A stretch of 64,000 nucleotides of DNA from an uncultured Pelagibacteraceae bacterium (GTDB lineage: Bacteria; Pseudomonadota; Alphaproteobacteria; Pelagibacterales; Pelagibacteraceae), in the NCBI GenBank assembly GCA_902582875.1, contig CACHTV010000001.1, positions 1 to 64,000 of the forward strand. The letters run 5' to 3'. The notes under the pieces are model-generated. The model worked only from the letters and a program-made list of their open reading frames with translations, was not told where the DNA came from and searched no databases. Shown piece after piece: positions 18,028 to 26,472 of this stretch. How positions within the stretch are numbered: position 1 is the stretch's first letter; each line of letters opens with the position of its first letter. Position numbers and translations under genes: made by a program.

Positions 18028-20110
18028 GAAAATTCCTAAATTGAAAAAAATAGAATCTGTAAAAAAGTATCATGGCATATCAATAGAGGACGATTATGCC
18101 TGGGTAGATCAACCTGATATTTTAGAAGTTTTAAAAGATCCAGATAAATTATCAAAAGATGTAATAAAATATATAGAAGAAAACAATTCTCTAACTGAGG
18201 ATTATTTTAAAGACGTAAAAAACTTACAAAAAAAACTTTTTAATGAAATTAAATCTAAAATAAAATTAGACGATACTTCATTAAAATTTAAAGATAAAAA
18301 ATATTATTACTGGTCTAAAACCGAAACTAAAGGAAATTACGGAAAAAATATCAGGCAACTTATAGATGGCTCAAAACCTGAAGAAATTTATTTTGATGGA
18401 GATCTTGAAAAGAAAAAATGTGGTTCAAAATATTTTGGCTTAGGAGGTATAAGCGTTTCTAACTGTGATAGATATATGGCTTACTCCTTAGATCTTAAAG
18501 GATCCGAATACTACACAATTTATCTAAGAGATCTAGATCTCAACAAAAATGAAAAGGATATCATTGAAAATACAAGTGGTAGTATAACTTGGTCTTTAGA
18601 TAGTAAAAGTTTCTTTTATTCAAAACTAGATAAATTTCACAGACCTAGACAAATTTATAAACATCAAATTGGAACTCAAATAAATACTGATGAACTAATA
18701 TTTGAAGAAAAAGACGAAACTTTTACTGTTGGTATAAGTTTAAGCTCTGATGAAAAATTTTTCATAATTTCTACATCAGATCATATTACAACAGAAGAAT
18801 ATTTTTTTCCTGCAAATGCAAGCTCTATTAAACCAGTTTTATTCCAAAAAAGAGAAAAAGATGTTCGCTATTCAGTAGACTCTTGGAAAGAATATTTTTA
18901 TATCCAGACAAATAAGGATGCTAGAGATTATAAAATTCTCAGGTGTAAAATTAATGATATTAATAAACTAGAGGAATTCATTCCTTCAAAAAAAGAGACT
19001 GTTATAGGAGGTCTGGAATTTCTTGATAATTTTATTATTCGAAGTGAAAAGTCTGATGCCATTCTTAAACTTTTTGTAAGAAATATTAAAAATAATCAAG
19101 AAGAAGAAATAAAAATTTCGAATGAGGCAATAGGTTGTCCTGGCATCTCTTTAATGCAAAAAGATAGGAACACTTCCAAAATTAGAGTGGGTTGGGAAAG
19201 CATGGCAACTCCCAGTAAGGTGTATGAATACGATATTTTAACTAGAGAAAAAAAACTTGTTAAAGAAAGAGAAATACCTTCAGGTCATGATCCAGATAAA
19301 TATATTATTGAGAGAATAAAGGCTAAGTCTCACGATGGAAGAATGGTTCCTATTAGTTTAGTTCGATTAAAAAATTCTAAACTTGATGGAAAATCAAAAA
19401 TTGTTCTCTATTCATACGGAGCCTATAAAAACGATATTTTACCTTCCTTTAGTGCTTCAAGATTTTGTTTAGTTGATCGAGGTATTACTTATGCAATTGC
19501 TCATGTAAGAGGTGGTGGTGAACTAGGTGATATCTGGCATCAAGAAGGGAAAAAGAAATTAAAAAAAAATACTTTCTTAGATTACATTGCTTGCGCTAAT
19601 CATTTGATCGATAAAAAGTATACTTACAAAGGTGGTGTTTGTTTTCTTGGCGGCAGTGCTGGAGGATTAACGGGTGGTTCAGTAGCAAATATGGCACCTG
19701 AACTTTTTTTTTCTATGTTACTGCTTGTGCCTTTTGTTGACACAATGACAACAATGCTAAATGAAAAACTTCCGCTTACACCAGCTGAATGGGAATTGTG
19801 GGGAAATCCAATTAAAAGTAAAGAATACTTTGAATATATTTTATCTTACTCTCCCTATAATAACTTACATAAGACTAATTATCCTGCGATGTTTGTTAGT
19901 TCATCAATATTTGACAACCGAGTTTTATATAGTGAACCAGTAAAATATATTGCAAAATTAAGAGATGTTAAAAATGATAATAATATTCAATTGCTAAAAT
20001 GCAAAATAGAAGCTGCTGGCCATGGGGGAATGAGTGGTAGAGACAACGCTATCACTGAGTTAGCGGAAGAGTATAGTTTTATTTTAAAAACTGCTAAAAT
20101 TCTTGATTGA
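18026..20110 (+). CDS. ptrB: S9 family prolyl oligopeptidase / oligopeptidase B
   Basis: DDYAWVDQPD, HVRGGGELG, FLGGSAGGLTGGSVANMAPELF, AAGHGGMSGR. Confidence 0.9.
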   Translation: MKIPKLKKIESVKKYHGISIEDDYAWVDQPDILEVLKDPDKLSKDVIKYIEENNSLTEDYFKDVKNLQKKLFNEIKSKIKLDDTSLKFKDKKYYYWSKTETKGNYGKNIRQLIDGSKPEEIYFDGDLEKKKCGSKYFGLGGISVSNCDRYMAYSLDLKGSEYYTIYLRDLDLNKNEKDIIENTSGSITWSLDSKSFFYSKLDKFHRPRQIYKHQIGTQINTDELIFEEKDETFTVGISLSSDEKFFIISTSDHITTEEYFFPANASSIKPVLFQKREKDVRYSVDSWKEYFYIQTNKDARDYKILRCKINDINKLEEFIPSKKETVIGGLEFLDNFIIRSEKSDAILKLFVRNIKNNQEEEIKISNEAIGCPGISLMQKDRNTSKIRVGWESMATPSKVYEYDILTREKKLVKEREIPSGHDPDKYIIERIKAKSHDGRMVPISLVRLKNSKLDGKSKIVLYSYGAYKNDILPSFSASRFCLVDRGITYAIAHVRGGGELGDIWHQEGKKKLKKNTFLDYIACANHLIDKKYTYKGGVCFLGGSAGGLTGGSVANMAPELFFSMLLLVPFVDTMTTMLNEKLPLTPAEWELWGNPIKSKEYFEYILSYSPYNNLHKTNYPAMFVSSSIFDNRVLYSEPVKYIAKLRDVKNDNNIQLLKCKIEAAGHGGMSGRDNAITELAEEYSFILKTAKILD

Positions 20111-20115
20111 GAATT

Positions 20116-20421
20116 CTAAAAGCAATTTTTGCTAGTAAAACCTATTACCATATTATTTGGATTTACTTCAAACTTTCTTTCACACTGAATGTTATATTTT
20201 TTTGAAACGTAAATGTAATATCTATTTCTTGTTTCTAGGAATTCTATTTTGTCTGGTTGTCCATAAGCAATTTTAAGTTCTGACTCGGGTTTGTTTAACC
20301 ATTTACTTAATTCTTTTTCTTCTTGAATTGTTTTTTCATCTATTTTTTTAGAAACTGTCTGACAAGCGGTGAATAATAGAGAACTTAATATAATAATAAA
20401 AATAAATTTGATTTTATTCAT
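20116..20421 (-). CDS. small putative lipoprotein
   Basis: MNKIKFIFIIILSSLLFTAC lipobox; start set to the internal ATG. Confidence 0.6.
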   Translation of the reverse strand: MNKIKFIFIIILSSLLFTACQTVSKKIDEKTIQEEKELSKWLNKPESELKIAYGQPDKIEFLETRNRYYIYVSKKYNIQCERKFEVNPNNMVIGFTSKNCF

Positions 20422-20506
20422 AACAAGCAATTTATTTTACACCTAAAACTTATAAACAGAAATATTACCTTCAGGTTGTAAAATGAGCCTAAAATCTACA
20501 TTTAAA

Positions 20507-20543
20507 AGGATTTTTTTACCGAATCGGAGTATTTTCAAATCCT
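20507..20543 (+). promoter_or_regulatory. leader hairpin upstream of purine permease; candidate cis-regulatory RNA
   Basis: AGGATTT (20507-20513) pairs with AAATCCT (20537-20543); nested CCGAATCGG; followed by AAGGAG and ATG at 20564. Confidence 0.4.
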
Positions 20544-20563
20544 AAAAATAAAGGAGAAATTAT

Positions 20564-21901
20564 ATGATGCAAAAATATTTTGGTTATAGGAATTTAAAAA
20601 CAGAAGTTAGAGGAGGAACTGCGACCTTCCTTACTATGGCCTACATTTTGGCCCTCAATCCTATGATCTTAAGCGCAGGAGGTTTTGACAAAGGATCAGT
20701 TTTTATAGCAACTATTATTGCTACTGCAATAGGTTGTGGAATTATGGCTTTCTGGGCTCGAACATGGCCTGTAGCCCTTTCAAGCGGTATGGGATTAAAC
20801 GGATTCATAGGATTCGTTGTTTGTGGAGCGCTTGGTTATTCACCTGCTGAAGCATTAGGCGCGGTACTTGTTGCTGGAGTATTATTCGTTATTGCTTCAA
20901 TAACACCTTTGAGAGCATGGATCATCAATTCAATTCCAAAAAGTTTAAAACTTGGAATCGGAGCTGGTATAGGAATGTTTCTTGCGATGATAGGATTTCA
21001 AATAATGGGAATTACAGTAACTACTTTCCAAGAAGGAGTTCCTTGGGAATTCCAAGATCCTACTTTGATCAAACTTGGAAGTTTAGATAATCTTTTTGTT
21101 TTGTTTGGTCTGGCTGCACTTGTAACAATGATAGTTTTGGATAAACTTAATATAAAAGGTAGCATTATAATATCAATGGTGTTTTGGACTATTGCATCAT
21201 GGATTTTTATTCCGACTGGTCTACAAGAAGCTAATTTCTCAGCATTTCAAGGCGTTTTCCTTTTAAACTTACCTGAGATGAAACACTTCATGAATTTTGA
21301 TGTGTCAAAAGCTTTAAGCGCTGGTGGATTGACTGTGATTTTCACACTATTTTTTGTTGACATTTTTGACTCTACTGGGACTCTAGTTTCTGTAGCTAAT
21401 GTAGCAGGAAAAGTTGATAAAAAAGGTAATGTAAAAGATATTGATAAGGCTTTATTGGCTGATAGTGTTGCAACAGTTGCTGGAGCCATGGTTGGTACTT
21501 CTACAGTAACTTCTTATGTGGAGTCGGGTGCTGGAGTTAAAGAAGGCGGCAGGACAGGTATGGTGCCTTTAGTTGTTGGTGTACTGTTTATATTTTGTAT
21601 ATTTTTATCACCACTTTTCTTAGCAATTCCGAAACAAGTAGATGGGGCAGCTCTGATATTTGTTGCGCTTTTATTTCTTAAAAATATTGTTGATATTGAT
21701 TGGAAAGATATTTCTGAGTCAGCTCCAGCTATTATTTGTATGATTGCAATGCCATTTTTTTACAGCATTTCTAACGGGATTGCTTTGGCCTTTTGCACGT
21801 ATGCACTAATAAAAATATTTACAGGAAAATTTTCGAAAGTTTCACCTGCTATGTGGATAGTAGCTATCCTAAGCGGAGTTAACTTGGCAATATATTCTTA
21901 G
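20564..21901 (+). CDS. NCS2 family (AzgA/PbuG-like) purine permease
   Basis: TEVRGGTATFLTMAYILALNP, SSGMGLNGFIGF, DIFDSTGTLVSVA, TSTVTSYVESGAGVKEGGRTG. Confidence 0.93.
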   Translation: MMQKYFGYRNLKTEVRGGTATFLTMAYILALNPMILSAGGFDKGSVFIATIIATAIGCGIMAFWARTWPVALSSGMGLNGFIGFVVCGALGYSPAEALGAVLVAGVLFVIASITPLRAWIINSIPKSLKLGIGAGIGMFLAMIGFQIMGITVTTFQEGVPWEFQDPTLIKLGSLDNLFVLFGLAALVTMIVLDKLNIKGSIIISMVFWTIASWIFIPTGLQEANFSAFQGVFLLNLPEMKHFMNFDVSKALSAGGLTVIFTLFFVDIFDSTGTLVSVANVAGKVDKKGNVKDIDKALLADSVATVAGAMVGTSTVTSYVESGAGVKEGGRTGMVPLVVGVLFIFCIFLSPLFLAIPKQVDGAALIFVALLFLKNIVDIDWKDISESAPAIICMIAMPFFYSISNGIALAFCTYALIKIFTGKFSKVSPAMWIVAILSGVNLAIYS

Positions 21902-21921
21902 TAAATAATATAATTAAATTT

Positions 21922-21948
21922 AAAGGGCCAGATTTTTTTTGGCCCTTT
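21922..21948 (+). terminator. intrinsic terminator after the NCS2 permease
   Basis: AAAGGGCC - 11-nt loop - GGCCCTTT followed by further T. Confidence 0.88.
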
Positions 21949-21949
21949 T

Positions 21950-22474
21950 TTATTTTTGATGTTTTTTTATTAAATCATCTATTCTTACTTCTTCATACCG
22001 CTCGAAAGGTTGGACAATCCAAGGATTGCTGTCTAATTTTTGAGCACAAAAATCTGGTTCAAAAGTAGAATCTTTTTTTTTCCAAAGAACAGCTGTTTTA
22101 ATATTTTTAATATTTCCTTTTAAAGGAGGATAATTTTTTAACCACTGAATACTTTTATTTAATGTTACCCCGGTATCTGACAAGTCATCGCATAATAGAA
22201 TGTTTCCTTTCATATCTTGAACCGTTGAACTCATTTCTCTAGAAAATACCAATTCTCCTTGCTGATCTTCAATTCCTTTACCTGAGTAAGATTCTACTGC
22301 AAGATAAGCACATTTTAATTTAAATATTCGACTTAAAACGTCCGTGATAGGTAAGCCGCCACGGGCTATTCCAATTAATAAGTCTGGTTTATAACCGCTC
22401 TTATGAATTTGAATTGATAATTTTTCTACAATTAGATTATACTGTTTCCAATCTATGATAAGTTTGTCAGCCAT
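21950..22474 (-). CDS. purine/xanthine phosphoribosyltransferase-like protein
   Basis: LLIGIARGGLP, ILLCDDLSDTGVTL PRPP-binding motif. Confidence 0.85.
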   Translation of the reverse strand: MADKLIIDWKQYNLIVEKLSIQIHKSGYKPDLLIGIARGGLPITDVLSRIFKLKCAYLAVESYSGKGIEDQQGELVFSREMSSTVQDMKGNILLCDDLSDTGVTLNKSIQWLKNYPPLKGNIKNIKTAVLWKKKDSTFEPDFCAQKLDSNPWIVQPFERYEEVRIDDLIKKHQK

Positions 22475-22507
22475 AGAAAAAACTAAATTATTTTAGAGGA
22501 GTTGTAA

Positions 22508-22795
22508 ATGAAAGCTTATTGGGTATGTATATACGAAAAGATTGATAATGTAGATAAATTAAAGGAATATGCAGTTAAAGCTAGGCCAGCAGTAGAAAAA
22601 TTTTCTGGAAAATTTCTGGTTAGAGGCGGAAAAAATAGAACAAATGATGGAATTAAATCTCCTAGAATAGCTGTAGTTGAATTTCCTAATTATAACGCTG
22701 CTGTAGACTGTTATGATTCTGCGGAATATCAAGAAGCACATGATATTCTTCAAGGACATGTTGTGAGACATCATCAGATAGTTGAAGGTAGTTAA
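22508..22795 (+). CDS. DUF1330 domain protein
   Basis: KFLVRGG, VVEFPNYNAAVDCYDSAEYQ. Confidence 0.88.
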   Translation: MKAYWVCIYEKIDNVDKLKEYAVKARPAVEKFSGKFLVRGGKNRTNDGIKSPRIAVVEFPNYNAAVDCYDSAEYQEAHDILQGHVVRHHQIVEGS

Positions 22796-23418
22796 TATTG
22801 GATAGGCTCATTATCTATTGATCTCCAGAGATACCATGTCGCTACCGAACAATAAGGAGTAAATTTTTTATAAAGTTTTTCTAAAAAACTTTTTGGAGGG
22901 AAGTATTTCTTATTATAATTATTTGAAATAGCTCTTAAAAGACCAATATCCTGTAAAGGCCAAATATTTGATCTATTAAAAGTAAATAATAAAATCATTT
23001 CAGCTGACCATCTTCCTATTTGTCTTAATTCAGATAAATATTCTATTGCTTCTTCATCACTCATTTTATTGATTAAACTGGGTTTAAAACTTTTATTTAT
23101 AATTCTTTTGGCTAAATCCTTAATGCCTTTTACTTTTTGTCTGCTTAGACCACAACTTTTTAAACTACTAGCAGATAGTTTATTAACATTTTTTACAGTA
23201 ATTTTATTATTACATCTCTTTTTAAATTTTAAAAAAACAGAATTTGCAGCTGCTACACTTATTTGTTGTCCAATAATACTCTTACAAAGTGAAAAAAAGA
23301 CATCGTTTCTTGTTACTAAAGACTTGTCTTTATATGTATAAATTAGCTTTCTCATTATCTTATCTTTTTTTGATAAAATTCTTTTAGCTCTATTCCAATA
23401 CTTTGGTTTGTTGCTCAT
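22792..23418 (-). CDS. DNA-3-methyladenine glycosylase II-like (AlkA, HhH-GPD)
   Basis: SIIGQQISVAAA, LRQIGRWSAEMILLF, WPLQDIGL. Confidence 0.88.
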   Translation of the reverse strand: MSNKPKYWNRAKRILSKKDKIMRKLIYTYKDKSLVTRNDVFFSLCKSIIGQQISVAAANSVFLKFKKRCNNKITVKNVNKLSASSLKSCGLSRQKVKGIKDLAKRIINKSFKPSLINKMSDEEAIEYLSELRQIGRWSAEMILLFTFNRSNIWPLQDIGLLRAISNNYNKKYFPPKSFLEKLYKKFTPYCSVATWYLWRSIDNEPIQY

Positions 23419-24323
23419 GACCTAGGAGCAATGATTTGTTTTTTTAACTGAGACTCTCTAATAAAAATAATTAAAGAACTTAAAATAACAAGCATAGCAC
23501 CTATTAAAGTTAAAACTTTGGGTATCTCGCTCCATATTAAAAAACCAAAAACTATTGCAAAAACTAAACTAAGGTATTTTATTGGTGTAACAAGTGATGC
23601 TTCAGCTAATCTATAACTTTGAGTTAATAACAAATTGGCAATACTTCCACAAAGTGCCATAATAACAAATATTAAAAAATCTATTTTAGTCGGCATAATC
23701 CAATCAACAAAAAATATAGAAACCAAACCTAAGATGGTACATAATAAAGTAAAATAAAAAGCTATAGTATAGTTGGCATCAGTTTTAGAGAGAGATCTCA
23801 CGCTGATTGCTACACACGCAAAAAAAATACAAAAAATAACTGGAAAAACATAATAGTAATTTAAATCTACAAATGCTGGCTGAACAATTAGTAACATTCC
23901 TATAAAGCCAAGAACCACGGCAAACCATCTTTTCATTCCAACTTTTTCGGACAAAAAGAAAATCGAAGCGATGGTTACGAATATAGGGCCAGCAAAAGTT
24001 AATGAAACAACATCGGCTAATGGCAGCTCTCTTAAACCAAAAAATAATGCAATGATCGCTAATGCTCCACAAATTGCTCTAAAAGCATGAAGTCCAGGTC
24101 GTGAAGTTTTGTAAAATGTAAAAATTTTATCTTTTGGAATAATAAAAAAGATCGGGAGAAACCCGATAAAAAAACGGAAAAATAAAACCTGTCCAACTGG
24201 ATAATAATCAAGCCATTTAACGCAGATATCCATGATAGAAAAGCAAATTACACTTCCAATCATGTACAATACGCCTATTTGATTTTGTGTTAACAATTTA
24301 ATATCCTCATTAATTCTAAACAT
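23415..24323 (-). CDS. EamA/DMT family permease
   Basis: Ten-TM-like hydrophobic pattern with two EamA repeats; start set to MFRINEDIKLL (24323), avoiding overlap with msrA. Confidence 0.85.
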   Translation of the reverse strand: MFRINEDIKLLTQNQIGVLYMIGSVICFSIMDICVKWLDYYPVGQVLFFRFFIGFLPIFFIIPKDKIFTFYKTSRPGLHAFRAICGALAIIALFFGLRELPLADVVSLTFAGPIFVTIASIFFLSEKVGMKRWFAVVLGFIGMLLIVQPAFVDLNYYYVFPVIFCIFFACVAISVRSLSKTDANYTIAFYFTLLCTILGLVSIFFVDWIMPTKIDFLIFVIMALCGSIANLLLTQSYRLAEASLVTPIKYLSLVFAIVFGFLIWSEIPKVLTLIGAMLVILSSLIIFIRESQLKKQIIAPRS

Positions 24324-24335
24324 ATTAAATAACTT

Positions 24336-24788
24336 ATGAAGAAATGTACAACACTTGGGCTGGGCTGTTTTTGGAAACCTGAGGAAAACTTCAAAGACAA
24401 ACCTGGAATTATAGAGACAGAAGTCGGTTACGCCGGAGGAACCAATCCCAATGTTACTTATGAAGAAGTATGTGGTGGAAATACTGGTCATGCAGAAGTT
24501 GTAAGACTTACTTATGATGACAAATTGATTTCTTTTAAAAAAATATTAGATCTATTTTTTAAAATGCATGATCCAACTCAAAAAGACATGCAATTTCCAG
24601 ATGTTGGAAAGCAATATAGAAGTGAAATTTTTTATGAAACTGAAGAACAGAAAAGAGAAGCAAAAGAAGTTTTAAATGAAAAAAATAAAGAGTTTAATGG
24701 AAAAATTCAAACAAATATTTCAAAACTAAAAAATTATTGTAAAGCAGAAAATTATCATCAAAAATATATAGAAAAAAATAAACGATGA
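24336..24788 (+). CDS. msrA: peptide-methionine (S)-S-oxide reductase
   Basis: GCFWKPE, VGYAGG, DPTQKDMQFPDVGKQYRS, NYHQKY. Confidence 0.93.
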   Translation: MKKCTTLGLGCFWKPEENFKDKPGIIETEVGYAGGTNPNVTYEEVCGGNTGHAEVVRLTYDDKLISFKKILDLFFKMHDPTQKDMQFPDVGKQYRSEIFYETEEQKREAKEVLNEKNKEFNGKIQTNISKLKNYCKAENYHQKYIEKNKR

Positions 24789-25600
24789 AACATCTAGTAT
24801 CTACAGATTGGCTTGAAAAAAATTTAGAAAATGTAAGAATTTTTGATGGTAGCTGGCATTTGCCAAATGCTAATCGAAATGCATTAGATGAATTTCAGAC
24901 AGCTCATATAAAAAATTCAATTTTCTTTGATATAGACAAAAATTCTAACCAAAAATCTAAATTACCACACATGTTGCCTGAAAAAAATGTTTGGGAAAAA
25001 ACTATGTGTAATTTTGGAATTAAAAATTCTGATCATGTTGTTATTTACGATAATTCAGATCTTATAAGCTCCTGTCGTGTCTGGTATACTTTCCTATATT
25101 TTAATCATGATCCAAATTTAGTTTCCGTTTTGGATGGTGGTTTTAAGAAATGGTTGAACGAAAAAAAGACCACTACTCAAGATAATAAAAGATTTCTAAA
25201 AAGTACCTACTTAGCTCATGAAAACTCATCTCTAGTTTTAAATAAAGATCAAATAGTAGCTAATATCAAAAATAAATCATTCCAAGTTGTAGACGCTCGT
25301 GGTAGAGAAAGATTTTTAGGTTTGCAGCCAGAGGCTAGGAAAGAGTTAAGAAGCGGAAATATAGAAGGTTCAAAAAATATGCCTTTTACAGAATTAATAA
25401 ATAGAAATGATCATACTTTTAAAAAAAAAGATGAGTTAATATCTATTTTTGAAAGAAATAAAGTTGATCCAAATAAAAAGATAGCTTTTACATGCGGATC
25501 TGGAATAACTGCTTGTGTTTTAGGGTTAACTAATTCTATCATAAGTGGTAAAAAACCCGTTGTCTATGATGGTTCTTGGGCAGAATACGGAATTAAGTAA
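24785..25600 (+). CDS. sseA: thiosulfate/3-mercaptopyruvate sulfurtransferase
   Basis: Two rhodanese domains; CGSGITACV active-site loop. Confidence 0.92.
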   Translation: MKHLVSTDWLEKNLENVRIFDGSWHLPNANRNALDEFQTAHIKNSIFFDIDKNSNQKSKLPHMLPEKNVWEKTMCNFGIKNSDHVVIYDNSDLISSCRVWYTFLYFNHDPNLVSVLDGGFKKWLNEKKTTTQDNKRFLKSTYLAHENSSLVLNKDQIVANIKNKSFQVVDARGRERFLGLQPEARKELRSGNIEGSKNMPFTELINRNDHTFKKKDELISIFERNKVDPNKKIAFTCGSGITACVLGLTNSIISGKKPVVYDGSWAEYGIK

Positions 25601-25602
25601 AA

Positions 25603-26469
25603 ATGAAAACATCTTCAAAATTAAAAGCTTTTTTAATAGTTTTTTTTATAGCAATTTTTGCAGTAATTGCTGCTCGGTATTTTATTGGATTACATTTCAA
25701 AAAAAAATTTAGTGCGAGACCAGCACCTGGCGTAATTGTAGCTAAAGTTGAAAAATCTTTATTTTATAAGAGCATAGAAACTTTTGGAACGGCGATAGCT
25801 CAAAACTCTAAAACATATAGAGTCAAAAAAGACAGTATAGTAGGGAACTTAAATATTGAAAATAGATTTGTAAAAAAAGGTGAAATAATAATTGCTTTAA
25901 AAGATGACAAAAATATTGTTGCAGATTTTGAAGGTAAGATTGGAAAAAGAGAAATTGCTCAGGGTGTTCTAGGTTCAAATAGTTTAATTATAACTCTGGA
26001 TGATTTAAAAAAAATTGTAATAGATATTAAAGTTCCAGAAAACTATGTTGGAATTTTGAAACCTGGTTTAAAGGCAGAAATAATAAATTCAGCATTTAAC
26101 AAAACTTTTAAAGGTAGAGTGGACTCTATTAGCTCAAGAATAGATCCATCAACCAGATCCATCTTAGCAAGAATTATTGTAGATAATTCAAATTTTGAAA
26201 TTATACCCGGACAATTAATGACTGTTAAAATAATTTATGACGAAATAAATCAGATAGGTGTTCCAGAAAGCGCTGTAACTATTCAAGGAAATACCGCTTT
26301 TGTTTACATTGTAAAAGCTAACATAGCTGAAAAGAAAAATATTAAGATGGGCAAAAGAAATTTTGGAAAAGTTTCTGTTTTGTCAGGAATAAATGAAGGA
26401 GATATGGTTATTAGCGAGGGTGTGTCTAAAGTCAGAAATAAAGCTAAAGTTAAAATTATAAATCCATAA
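25603..26469 (+). CDS. RND efflux periplasmic adaptor (MFP), short form
   Basis: Half-lipoyl motifs flanking a very short connector; IDPSTRSILARIIVDN; precedes RND pump. Confidence 0.87.
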   Translation: MKTSSKLKAFLIVFFIAIFAVIAARYFIGLHFKKKFSARPAPGVIVAKVEKSLFYKSIETFGTAIAQNSKTYRVKKDSIVGNLNIENRFVKKGEIIIALKDDKNIVADFEGKIGKREIAQGVLGSNSLIITLDDLKKIVIDIKVPENYVGILKPGLKAEIINSAFNKTFKGRVDSISSRIDPSTRSILARIIVDNSNFEIIPGQLMTVKIIYDEINQIGVPESAVTIQGNTAFVYIVKANIAEKKNIKMGKRNFGKVSVLSGINEGDMVISEGVSKVRNKAKVKIINP

Positions 26470-26472
26470 AAT

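Noticed and set aside
19761-19943. 60-aa ORF inside the oligopeptidase gene
   Set aside because: Alternative frame within a conserved S9 catalytic domain
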